From: Clostridium sp. CAG:510
GTDB lineage: Bacteria > Bacillota > Clostridia > Lachnospirales > Lachnospiraceae
Direction of reading: 5' to 3'
DNA length: 15,663 bases
Assembly: GCA_000434615.1 (NCBI GenBank)
Contig: FR880840.1
Coordinates: 1-15,663 of the forward strand
The translations under genes were made by a program, and so were the position numbers. The notes beneath the pieces are model-generated. The model saw nothing but the letters and a program-made list of their open reading frames with translations. It searched no databases and was not told where the DNA came from. Shown piece after piece: positions 5,634-13,692 of this stretch. Position 1 is the stretch's first letter; each line of letters starts with the position of its first letter.

Positions 5634-6934
5634 AAATAAATCAATAATCCCAATAGAGCGGCAATCAGCACCGGTATGGAAATACGGATACCATAGCTGA
5701 TGTACTTGCGGAAGGAAAAGGGAATGCCCATTTTGTTTAAGATGCCGGACCACATAATCCCGGCAAGGGCGCCGAGCGGCGTGAAATAGGCGCCAATGTT
5801 GGAGCCGATGATGCTGGCATATGCCGCAGGCAGGCGGTCGGCTTCCGGCAGGTGGCTTACAATGGAGCTGAATGCCACGGACATGGGAATGTTATTCATG
5901 ACATTGGCAGCTAAAAAGGAAGCTATGCCGTACTTCCAGACAAGATGGTCCGTGCCGAAAAAGTCGCTGATTATGGTCGTTACCTGATAGCGGTCAAGGG
6001 TTAAAACCAGAAGGAACATGGACAGCACGAAGGGAATCAGCTCCCAGGGGGCACGCATGATGGTGTGAAGGAGGACACGCTCTTTCACACCTTTTTTCTT
6101 TTTATAAATGGTAACACAAAGAAACAGGCTTACGGCAAAGCCTAAGGTGATGTACCACATTTCCAGCCCGATGTAGGAGGATAAAATCAACAGAATGGTG
6201 CAGAAAACAAGGTGCAGCAAGCCGATGATGACCAGCCCTTTGTCACGGATTGCCGGTTTTTCTTCCTTTATGGAAATAGGCTGAGACAGCGGTTTTCGGA
6301 AAATCATCAGTAACAGAAGAAAAGCTGTTATGCCGGCAAAAAGTGTGGGAAGCAGCATGTGTGCCGTATAGGCACCAAAGCCGATGCCGTCTGCCGTAGC
6401 CAGGTAAATATTGGTAGGGTTGCCGATGATTAACATCATGCTCCAGGTGTTGGCGGCAACAAATTCACCGAACAGATACGGCATGGGGTCAATTTCCGCT
6501 TTTTTAGAAAAATAGCAGATAAAAGGCGTAAAAGTTAAAATAATAATGTCGTTGCTGGTAAACACCGTCAGCACGGAAACCAGCAGAAACAGGACACAGA
6601 ACAGCCGGAGCTGGCTGGTTTTGGCAAATTTTAAGGAAATGCCTGCAATGTAGGAGAAAAAGCCAACCTCATCCAGATAAATGGAAAGCGTGGTCATGGA
6701 GATGAAAAGCGTCAGAATTTTCAAGGGGTTGATGCTTCCGGAAGAAGTCAGCCCTTCCCACATGACCGGAAGAGGCAACAGGCGGAAAAGCAAAAGGGCA
6801 ATGCTGCCAAGAACCGGAGCTGTCCAGTAAAAAATGCGGATATGGTATTTTCCTATATTTATGGATGGATTGGTCAGGACGGTAAGCACAAGAGCAACGC
6901 AGACCAATCCGGCAATGATACATACGGAGTACAT
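5630..6934 (-). CDS. ArsB/SLC13-like anion permease
   Basis: A 434-residue membrane permease of the ion transporter superfamily (ArsB, NhaD, CitMHS and SLC13 relatives). About eleven hydrophobic segments are seen, with the two-fold repeat of the fold. The first half has TSNDIIILTFTPF (126-138) and IIGNPTNIYLA (169-179). The second half has NVMNNIPMSVAF (344-355) and GSNIGAYFTPLGAL (377-390). The NP and PLG re-entrant loops carry the ion and substrate sites in relatives. The substrate may be an oxyanion, a dicarboxylate or a cation; I see no arsR, arsA or arsC beside it. AGAGAGG precedes the ATG by 5 nt. It is 67 nt downstream of the GH43 gene on the same strand and may share its transcript. 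There is no terminator between it and the convergent flavodiiron gene. Confidence 0.88.
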   Translation of the reverse strand: MYSVCIIAGLVCVALVLTVLTNPSINIGKYHIRIFYWTAPVLGSIALLLFRLLPLPVMWEGLTSSGSINPLKILTLFISMTTLSIYLDEVGFFSYIAGISLKFAKTSQLRLFCVLFLLVSVLTVFTSNDIIILTFTPFICYFSKKAEIDPMPYLFGEFVAANTWSMMLIIGNPTNIYLATADGIGFGAYTAHMLLPTLFAGITAFLLLLMIFRKPLSQPISIKEEKPAIRDKGLVIIGLLHLVFCTILLILSSYIGLEMWYITLGFAVSLFLCVTIYKKKKGVKERVLLHTIMRAPWELIPFVLSMFLLVLTLDRYQVTTIISDFFGTDHLVWKYGIASFLAANVMNNIPMSVAFSSIVSHLPEADRLPAAYASIIGSNIGAYFTPLGALAGIMWSGILNKMGIPFSFRKYISYGIRISIPVLIAALLGLLIYF

Positions 6935-7001
6935 GTTTCCTCTCTTCCACAGCTCAAAAGGAAAGCTGCAAGGTAAAATATTTTCTTTTATATTTTAAGT
7001 T

Positions 7002-8351
7002 TTATTTCAAAAATACAAAGCTGCACAGTTCAAATAAGTTCCTGCCCCGGAACATTTCGCCCATCCAGCCCACGTATTCCGTGGTGATTTTGAAAAATAC
7101 GGCATGCCGGCCCGTTACACTTTTTACAATCGTGTGAATGGCAGAACTGTCATGTCCAATCCGGCAGCAACCGATTTCTTCACCGTCTTCCCCGTCAATC
7201 AGTATGTGCATTACGGCATCGCAGCCCATCCCCAGGATTTTAGCAGAAAATTCCATGGTCATGCTGCCAAAGTCATCACCGAAATCATAGTATTTATAGC
7301 CTATGACACTGCCGTCCTGAATATTTGTGACAACTCTGTCAAATACATTCTTCTCGGTAACAAAAGCACCGCCCTTTAAGACGCAGGCAAGGTCTGCGGG
7401 TGTGATTTCATAGGGATTTAAGCTATCTTCAAAGCCGAGGGATGTCATTTCTACGGGAGGAATGGTGCCATCGGGAAGAATGGTGATTTTTTCCACGCAG
7501 CCGCGTCGGGACGCAATGGTACCGTTTGTCATGCGGTGGTAGAAAATATACCACTGACCATTGATGCAGGCTACGGAACCGTGATTGTTTCCACCCGGAT
7601 AATCCACCCCGTTATCAACAATATAGCCCCGGTAAGTAAAAGGACCGGTAGGGGACTTCGATGTGGCATATGCCAGCCGACTGCCACGTTTGGGGGAATA
7701 AATCATGTAGTAGGTATCACCGATTTTCCGGGGCGAGCAGGCTTCAAAAAATAGCTTGTCATTTTCATCAAATCCGCCATCCGCTGTGGGTTTACAGGGA
7801 ATAAAGTGCTCAATACAGGTGTTGTCCAGCACTTCGTACATGTTTGCCCCGTTGATCTCCGCCAGAAAAGAGCGTTCAAATCCGCAATATATATAAACTC
7901 TTCCGTCGTCGTCCACTAAAACACCGGGGTCAATGAACCAGCCGTTGCAGCAGATCTCATCGGAAATGGTGTATTTGTAAGGGGCAATCAGCTCAAAAGG
8001 ACCTTCCGGTCTGTCACTTACGGCAACACAGCCTTTGGCATTTACGATATAAGCATACAGATAATATTTGCCGTCCTTTTTCACCACATCCGGCGCATAA
8101 AGTCTTGTATTTTCTGCATTCCAGTCAATATCGGAGGCATGGTCACGGTCGGCTTTTGTGTGAAAAATATCTCCGTGACAGGTCCAGTGATTTAGGTTAT
8201 CCAACGGCGCACTCCAGCATTTCAGCACATAGTCGCAGAAATCCTGTGAGCCGGCCTGGTCGTGCGAACCGTACACATACACTCTGTTGCCGAAAATGCG
8301 CGGTTCTCCGTCCGGTATATATTCCCAGTTTGGTAAGTAAGGATTTGCCAT
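7002..8351 (-). CDS. Glycoside hydrolase family 43 (arabinosidase/xylosidase type)
   Basis: A GH43 enzyme expected to cleave arabinose or xylose units from hemicellulose-derived oligosaccharides by inversion. Residues 1-300 form the five-blade propeller. The three catalytic acids are visible as D14 (general base, YIPDGEPRIF), D141 (WFIDPGVLVDDDG) and E203 (acid, FFEACSPRK). NNHGS at 255-259 contains the metal-site histidine (H257) typical of the family. Residues 330-449 form a beta-rich tail resembling a CBM6-type or propeller-associated domain. No signal peptide is present, so it acts in the cytoplasm on imported oligosaccharides. A weak site (AAAGGCGG) precedes ATG 8351. No sugar transporter or regulator is adjacent. 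The exact specificity cannot be decided. Confidence 0.92.
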   Translation of the reverse strand: MANPYLPNWEYIPDGEPRIFGNRVYVYGSHDQAGSQDFCDYVLKCWSAPLDNLNHWTCHGDIFHTKADRDHASDIDWNAENTRLYAPDVVKKDGKYYLYAYIVNAKGCVAVSDRPEGPFELIAPYKYTISDEICCNGWFIDPGVLVDDDGRVYIYCGFERSFLAEINGANMYEVLDNTCIEHFIPCKPTADGGFDENDKLFFEACSPRKIGDTYYMIYSPKRGSRLAYATSKSPTGPFTYRGYIVDNGVDYPGGNNHGSVACINGQWYIFYHRMTNGTIASRRGCVEKITILPDGTIPPVEMTSLGFEDSLNPYEITPADLACVLKGGAFVTEKNVFDRVVTNIQDGSVIGYKYYDFGDDFGSMTMEFSAKILGMGCDAVMHILIDGEDGEEIGCCRIGHDSSAIHTIVKSVTGRHAVFFKITTEYVGWMGEMFRGRNLFELCSFVFLK

Positions 8352-8481
8352 AATATCCGCCTTTCTTTGCCTGCCGCAGCAGACATCCTGTTTGCAAGGA
8401 ATGTTATTAAGAGCATTGTACCACAGTCAAAGAAATGTTAGAATAAAAAAGATAATTGCGCAGGGAAATTTTCGGTAGAAT

Positions 8482-8487
8482 TATAAT
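8482..8487 (+). promoter_or_regulatory. -10 box of the helicase gene
   Basis: A perfect TATAAT stands 30 nt before the helicase ATG. The nearest -35-like box, TTGCGC at 8456-8461, is 20 nt away, longer than usual, so the promoter may be weak or factor-dependent. The 166-nt intergenic region must also hold the GH43 promoter. A minus-strand TTGACT lies near 8424-8429, but I found no well-spaced -10 for it. Confidence 0.4.
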
Positions 8488-8517
8488 CACGAGAGATACA
8501 AAGTATGGGGTAGAAAG

Positions 8518-11500
8518 ATGAATGCAACGGAAGAATTACGATGGGGATTGGAAACAGCTTATATTGATCGAACGGTAGCCTCTAATATGTCATTTAAGCC
8601 GCAGTTTGTTTCCAACAATTATAAAGAAGGTAAAAAAGTTCTTTCATCTATAGAAGAGGAACTTTTGGCATGTGAACAATTTCAGATTAGTGTTGCGTTT
8701 ATCACTATGGGCGGAATAGAGCCATTATTACAAACGCTAAAGGAATTGGAGAAAAAACATATTCCGGGGCAAATTCTTACCACTAATTATTTGAATTTCA
8801 GTGAGCCTAAGGCACTGGAAAAGCTGCATGCACTTCAAAATATTACCTTAAAAATGTACGATGTAGAGAGTGCGGAGGAAGGGTTCCATACGAAGGGATA
8901 CATTTTTAAGAAGGAAGAGATTTATCGGATTATTATAGGCAGCTCCAATATGACGAAATCTGCTCTTACCACAAACAAGGAATGGAATACCAAAATTATA
9001 TCAACAGAGCAGGGAGAAGTCGCCGGAGAGATTATAAAGGAGTTTGATGATTTATGGCATTCGTCGTATGCTTTAGAATTTGATACTTTTTATGAAAATT
9101 ATAAAGAAAAATATAATATTATTAAACGTCAGCGTGAGATTGCCAAGCAGGAACAGGTTACTTCCTTAGAAAAATATAAGTTGCAGCCAAACAGTATGCA
9201 GGTGGGATTTATTTCTAATTTGCGTAAGATACTGGAGTCGGGAGAAAAGAGGGCTCTTTTAATTTCAGCAACCGGTACCGGAAAAACCTATGCATCCGCT
9301 TTTGCTATGAGGGAATTAGGCTTTAAGAGAATTCTTTTTCTGGTGCACAGAGGACAGTTGGCAAGGCAGACTAAGAAATCTTACGAAAAGGTATTCGCAA
9401 ACACCGTATCTATGGGTTTGGTAGGAGCGGGATACCACGACTATAATAAAGACTATATTTTCGCAACGGTTCAGACTCTCAATAAGGATGAACATCTTAT
9501 GGAATATAAACCGGATGCTTTTGACTGCATTGTTTTGGATGAGGCACATCATACTTCTGCAGATACCTATCAAAAGGTGATGAACTATTTTACTCCCAAG
9601 CTCTGGTTGGGAATGACGGCAACACCTGATAAGCGTGATGACAATATTGCAGGAAGAAATATATATGAAATATTTCATTACCAAATAGCATATGAAATTC
9701 GTTTGCAACAGGCTATGGAGGAAAATCTTTTATGTCCGTTTCACTACTTTGGAATTAGTGATATAGCCATGCTGGGCGACAAACAAGTTAATGCAAAAAA
9801 GATAACAGACAGAGATTTTAATATGCTGACAGGAGAGGAAAGGGTAAAACATATTGTAGAACAAGCGCATTATTTTGGATACAGTGGAGAAAAGGTAAAG
9901 GGGCTTATATTTTGCAGTCGGATTGATGAGGCGGCAGTTTTATCAGAGAAGTTCAATCAGACAATAAATCCGGAGACAGGCAAAGTTTTCAGGACTATGG
10001 CACTGAGTGGAAAAACTTCGGAAGAAGAAAGGCAGAGGGCTTTTGAAAGACTGGCTATGAATGAAGAAGAGGCCGATGAAAGTAATATACCGCTGGACTA
10101 TATTTTCTCAGTGGAAATCCTGAATGAAGGTGTGGACATTGTGGAAGTAAACCAGGTTATTATGCTTCGGCCGACAGAGTCTCCTATTGTATTTATTCAG
10201 CAATTAGGTCGTGGTCTTAGAAAGGCAGCAGGAAAAGAATTTGTTGTTGTGTTGGATTTTATCGGCAATTATAGCAATAATTTTATGATTCCCATTGCTT
10301 TATCCGGAGACCGTTCGTATAATTCGGATACCATTCGAAAATATGTAATCAGCGGGAACAATACTATTCCGGGAGCATCCACGGTGCATTTTGACGAAAT
10401 CGCCAAGGATAAAATATTTGCGTCTATAGACAAGATAAAGGGAATGAAAACAATCATTCGAGACAGCTATGTATCTCTGAAAAATCGCTTAGGCAGAGTT
10501 CCCTACCTTCTGGATTTTTATGAAAATGGAGAAGTAGACCCACTGGTAATTATTAGAGAGTATAAAACGTATCAGGCTTTTCTGGAGTCCATGGAAAGGG
10601 AAAATTATCAGGGAAAGCTTACCGGTGATGAGATTACGACATTGGAATACCTGTCCAAAACGGTGTTGAGTGGCGCACGTCCATATGAATTGGAGATATT
10701 AAGAAAGCTGTTGAAGGAGGGAACTGTCAACTTTGAAAAGTTCGACAATGATTTTGCAGTTACATATGGCTATCATGTCAATTTAGACTCCTTTGATAAT
10801 GCCGTGGAAGTGCTTCAGGGAAAATTTGTTAGCAAAGAGGAGGAATATCAGAAGTATTCTCATATGGATATTTTGTGCAGAGAGGAAGACAGAAGGTTAA
10901 AAAGGCTGATAGGTTTTGCAAAAAGGCTTGAAAATGCAGAATTCTTAAGACAGGTTGACGATATTGTAGAGGTGGGATTGAAACGATATGCGGATAAGTA
11001 TGAAGCAGGTGTAACCGAAAAATTCCCTTTTGTCATATATGAAAAATATTCCAGACGTGATGTAAGTCTTCTTATGAATTGTGGAAAAGATTTATCTTCT
11101 ACTATGTATGGAATGAAACGAATTGGGGATGATACCTTTATTTTTGTAACCTACCATAAAGAGGAAAGTACAGATGATAAAAATTATATAGACGGAAAAC
11201 CCGATTATGCGGATGCTTTTGAGGATAACATGATATTTCTTTGGGATTCCCAGATGGGACGAGGCACCGAAAGCTCGTATGTGGAGGACGTAGTTCAAGC
11301 GAAACGCAAACATCTTTTTGTGAAGAAAAGTGATGCAGAAACCGGCTTTTATTATATGGGACAATTTGATGTAATGGATGTCAAAGCAGCAAAGAAAAAG
11401 GATAATACCGGAAAAATGAGGGACATTGCAAAATTACGGATGAAAATGCACCATGCGGTGAGAGAGGATTTGCTGCGGTATCTGCAAAGTAATATACCGA

Positions 11501-11523
11501 CAATGGAGGAAAAAGTACAATGA
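8518..11523 (+). CDS. PLD-nuclease / SF2 helicase / DUF3427 protein
   Basis: A 1001-residue multidomain protein likely to move on and cut nucleic acid. Residues 30-190 form a phospholipase-D-like nuclease domain with H124-T-K126 and GSSNMT (141-146). The usual HKD aspartate is not at its expected place, as in other helicase-linked PLD domains. Residues 225-580 form a superfamily 2 helicase: ATGTGKT (251-257, Walker A), DEAH (341-344), GMTATP (365-370), NEGVDI (536-541) and QQLGRGLRKA (561-570). The rest, about 650-1000, matches the DUF3427 type of C-terminal region found behind such helicases. The ribosome site is poor (GGGG 8507-8510, 7 nt before ATG). The stop overlaps the NUDIX start as ATGA, so the two are translationally coupled. 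The composition is more A/T-rich than the flanking genes. A defence or repair role is likely by family and context but unproven. Confidence 0.92.
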   Translation: MNATEELRWGLETAYIDRTVASNMSFKPQFVSNNYKEGKKVLSSIEEELLACEQFQISVAFITMGGIEPLLQTLKELEKKHIPGQILTTNYLNFSEPKALEKLHALQNITLKMYDVESAEEGFHTKGYIFKKEEIYRIIIGSSNMTKSALTTNKEWNTKIISTEQGEVAGEIIKEFDDLWHSSYALEFDTFYENYKEKYNIIKRQREIAKQEQVTSLEKYKLQPNSMQVGFISNLRKILESGEKRALLISATGTGKTYASAFAMRELGFKRILFLVHRGQLARQTKKSYEKVFANTVSMGLVGAGYHDYNKDYIFATVQTLNKDEHLMEYKPDAFDCIVLDEAHHTSADTYQKVMNYFTPKLWLGMTATPDKRDDNIAGRNIYEIFHYQIAYEIRLQQAMEENLLCPFHYFGISDIAMLGDKQVNAKKITDRDFNMLTGEERVKHIVEQAHYFGYSGEKVKGLIFCSRIDEAAVLSEKFNQTINPETGKVFRTMALSGKTSEEERQRAFERLAMNEEEADESNIPLDYIFSVEILNEGVDIVEVNQVIMLRPTESPIVFIQQLGRGLRKAAGKEFVVVLDFIGNYSNNFMIPIALSGDRSYNSDTIRKYVISGNNTIPGASTVHFDEIAKDKIFASIDKIKGMKTIIRDSYVSLKNRLGRVPYLLDFYENGEVDPLVIIREYKTYQAFLESMERENYQGKLTGDEITTLEYLSKTVLSGARPYELEILRKLLKEGTVNFEKFDNDFAVTYGYHVNLDSFDNAVEVLQGKFVSKEEEYQKYSHMDILCREEDRRLKRLIGFAKRLENAEFLRQVDDIVEVGLKRYADKYEAGVTEKFPFVIYEKYSRRDVSLLMNCGKDLSSTMYGMKRIGDDTFIFVTYHKEESTDDKNYIDGKPDYADAFEDNMIFLWDSQMGRGTESSYVEDVVQAKRKHLFVKKSDAETGFYYMGQFDVMDVKAAKKKDNTGKMRDIAKLRMKMHHAVREDLLRYLQSNIPTMEEKVQ

Positions 11524-11921
11524 AAATAATCAGAGTAGTGGCGGCCGTGATAAAGGCTGTAAATAAAGAGGGCAGTCCCATTATTTTTGCGACCCAGAGA
11601 GGCTATGGGGAAATGAAGGACGGCTGGGAGTTCCCCGGTGGAAAAATCGAAGAGGGGGAAACTCCGGAGCAGGCATTAAAACGGGAAATCATGGAAGAAC
11701 TGGATACGGAAATAGCTGTGGGAGATTTTATAGAAACGGTAGAATACGATTACCCTGCGTTTCATCTTTCCATGGACTGTTTCTGGTGTACCATCGTGAA
11801 GGGGGACCTTGTCTTGAAGGAGCATGAGGCGGCAAAATGGCTTACCAAGGAACAACTTAACGAGGTTGCCTGGCTGCCGGCAGACATTACTTTGGTGGAA
11901 AATATAAGGAAGGCACTGTAG
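11520..11921 (+). CDS. NUDIX hydrolase (MutT-like)
   Basis: A 133-residue hydrolase of nucleoside diphosphate-linked compounds, probably a (deoxy)nucleoside triphosphate pyrophosphatase. The NUDIX box runs from G41 to T63: G41, E47, R55, E56, E59 and E60 are all present, so the metal-binding REUxEE core is intact. The glycine near the box end is replaced by D62, which is tolerated in several MutT relatives. WEFPGGK before the box is the usual MutT/CTP-pyrophosphohydrolase form. The start overlaps the helicase stop by 4 nt (ATGA), and GGAGG inside the helicase 3' end (around 11506) is the ribosome site. This tight coupling suggests one functional unit: the NUDIX protein may act on a nucleotide produced by, or limiting, the helicase-nuclease, or it may simply sanitise nucleotides. 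Confidence 0.92.
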   Translation: MKIIRVVAAVIKAVNKEGSPIIFATQRGYGEMKDGWEFPGGKIEEGETPEQALKREIMEELDTEIAVGDFIETVEYDYPAFHLSMDCFWCTIVKGDLVLKEHEAAKWLTKEQLNEVAWLPADITLVENIRKAL

Positions 11922-11941
11922 ACACTATCTATACAGGAAAA

Positions 11942-12700
11942 TCAAAATTGGACACCGTTTATTTTGCAAGGAATACCCTCGGTTACAGCTATTTCTTTAT
12001 AATGACAGGCATTGGCGGTATCTATTAACAGATTGCAGTTGTTTCTTGCGCAGGATTTCAGTATGGATTTCTTGTGTGTACGGTCGTAGATATATTCTTT
12101 CTTGCGGATAAGTTTTGAGGTGTTGTCAAAAGCAAAAACAAAGCGAATGAGTTCCACATCCTGATGCGGCATGTATTTTTCTTTGCTTTGCTGAATACCG
12201 GCACTTTCGTCTATCCAGGTGCATATGCAATACTTTTCCATGGTAATATTGGCATTAACGGAAATTTTGTTGTTGGATACCCAGCCGAGCATATAGCCGG
12301 TGTTGATGTCAGTAAGAAGAATGTCAACATTATTGAGTTTGGTGGAGCTTAGGGATGGATTGTAATTGAGTGTCAACGGCCCGCTGTTTTTCCAAAATAT
12401 ATCCGTACTTTTGGTAAAATTCAGAGCTTTTTTGTACATTTTGGAATTGGGAGATATGTGATTTGGAATAATGGATGTGCTTATAGGATTTCTGCCGATG
12501 ATGTCATTGAAGAGATACTGCGGTCTGTTATAACCATGTGACCGGTATGTGTTATTTTGAATACCCATCAGATGTGGAAAATTAGCTTTCTCACCAAGGA
12601 GAATAAAGCTATTTTCATTATAGGTAATGACAAGATAAAAAGTCTTCAAGTAATTTACATGGAAGAAATCCGCACATAATTGAATATCGGTAAGATTCAT
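11942..12700 (-). CDS. PBECR4-like (phage-type nuclease family) protein
   Basis: A 252-residue soluble protein whose N-terminal half resembles PBECR4, a predicted nuclease family of the Barnase-EndoU-ColicinE5/D-RelE-like group from phages and mobile elements. The similar parts are the hydrophobic strand YLKTFYLVITYNENSFILL, the ANFPHLMGI motif (39-47), the SKMYKKALNFTKS helix (86-98), and a central strand pair near 125-140 (NVDILLTDINTGYMLGW). The C-terminal 60 residues hold several cysteines and basic residues and are not recognised. No catalytic residues can be assigned safely. A good site (AAAGGAG) lies 13 nt before ATG 12700, slightly far. The gene is A/T-rich and its stop is 20 nt from the convergent NUDIX stop, with no terminator between. 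An anti-phage toxin or an unrelated enzyme with a shared fold are both possible. Confidence 0.6.
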   Translation of the reverse strand: MNLTDIQLCADFFHVNYLKTFYLVITYNENSFILLGEKANFPHLMGIQNNTYRSHGYNRPQYLFNDIIGRNPISTSIIPNHISPNSKMYKKALNFTKSTDIFWKNSGPLTLNYNPSLSSTKLNNVDILLTDINTGYMLGWVSNNKISVNANITMEKYCICTWIDESAGIQQSKEKYMPHQDVELIRFVFAFDNTSKLIRKKEYIYDRTHKKSILKSCARNNCNLLIDTANACHYKEIAVTEGIPCKINGVQF

Positions 12701-12934
12701 ATGTGTATCATTTCTCCTTTGAAAAACAGAAGCTCCTGGAATTATCCAAGAGCCTTGTTACCGGCAATCGTTCACGATTATTTTTTTATCAGGGGAGTGC
12801 CCGGAACAGCCGATATGTTTCCCTCAGCAAGTGAGCCTGATTTGTTTGTAAAACATATTATACACAATTTTAGAAAAATGTCTACTATAAAATGAAAAAA
12901 TAAAAATGTATACATAATAAGCAAGGAAAACATT
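12701..12934. other. Divergent intergenic region (PBECR4-like and GNAT genes)
   Basis: This 234-nt region separates two divergent genes. A minus-strand promoter candidate reads TTGCCG, 17 nt, TAATTC, just upstream of the PBECR4-like gene. A small hairpin (AATCG-TTCA-CGATT) followed by a T run lies near 12767-12788. The 3' part (12845-12930) is very A/T-rich, with several -10-like boxes (TATACA, TATAAA) but no convincing -35 partner, and presumably carries the GNAT promoter. No gene is seen. Confidence 0.35.
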
Positions 12935-13672
12935 ATGAACCCTACATTAAAAAAGCAATTAGCCATCGATTTCTGCTGTACAGAGGAAGCGGTGGAGAGG
13001 AAAGAAAACATATTTACGGAATATACGCCGCTAACAGGAAGAAGAATTTTCAAAGAGGGAGAATGCTTCTTAAAGGCTGCGTGTGTACAGGGGAAAATTC
13101 TGGCAACGGGGAACCCGGAAATTATAAAATGGATGAGTACAGGATATGCCCATAGAAGCGGTGCCTGGTTTATGGACTATGAAAGCCTTCGGGAATTAGA
13201 TGAAAAAATGCGGGAGTTTGGCTGGCGCATCGGGCAGGCACATCCTTTTTACATTGCAGAGAAGAAAACGGAAGTAAATACGGAAGGCTTTGTTATCCAA
13301 AAATTCGTTGGGGAAGAAATCGAACAATTCCGCGGAGATAACCGTCTGGGAGAGGCATTCCTCTTTGAAGAGGTACCCAAGGACGAAATAGGAATAGCCG
13401 CTTATAAAGACGGAAAACTTCTGGGGATGGCGGGTGCCACCAGCGACAGCGACCGGATGTGGCAGATTGGCATAAATGTGATGCCGGAGACAGAAGGAAT
13501 GGGCGTCGGTTCCATGTTGGTAACACTGCTTAAAAATGAAATTCTGGATTTGGGAAGATTGCCGTTTTACGGAACTGCCATGTCCCATATAGCGTCCCAG
13601 AAAGTAGCGCTGAAGGCGGGATTTTATCCGGCATGGGCGGAACTGTGTTGTGAGAAAATATGTGAAAAATAA
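12935..13672 (+). CDS. GNAT family N-acetyltransferase
   Basis: A 245-residue protein whose C-terminal part is a GNAT domain that would transfer an acetyl group from acetyl-CoA to an unknown amine. The acetyl-CoA loop is visible in GINVMPETEGMGVGSML (178-194; EGMGVG fits the Q/RxxGxG/A motif) and the late helix in IASQKVALKAGFYPAWAE (219-236). Residues 1-110 form a second, unassigned N-terminal region rich in aromatic and charged residues; such split GNATs are frequent in Lachnospiraceae. AAGGAAAAC precedes ATG 12935. The rsmH-like gene starts 20 nt downstream, so the two probably share a transcript. There is no clear functional link between them, and no antibiotic-resistance type is suggested. 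Confidence 0.85.
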   Translation: MNPTLKKQLAIDFCCTEEAVERKENIFTEYTPLTGRRIFKEGECFLKAACVQGKILATGNPEIIKWMSTGYAHRSGAWFMDYESLRELDEKMREFGWRIGQAHPFYIAEKKTEVNTEGFVIQKFVGEEIEQFRGDNRLGEAFLFEEVPKDEIGIAAYKDGKLLGMAGATSDSDRMWQIGINVMPETEGMGVGSMLVTLLKNEILDLGRLPFYGTAMSHIASQKVALKAGFYPAWAELCCEKICEK

Positions 13673-13680
13673 AGCAAAGC

Positions 13681-13684
13681 GAGG
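13681..13684 (+). promoter_or_regulatory. Ribosome binding site deciding the TTG 13693 start
   Basis: GAGG lies 8 nt before TTG 13693. No in-frame ATG occurs until residue 49, already at the core methyltransferase domain. The site therefore supports translation of the N-terminal extension. Confidence 0.55.
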
Positions 13685-13692
13685 ACAGAATT

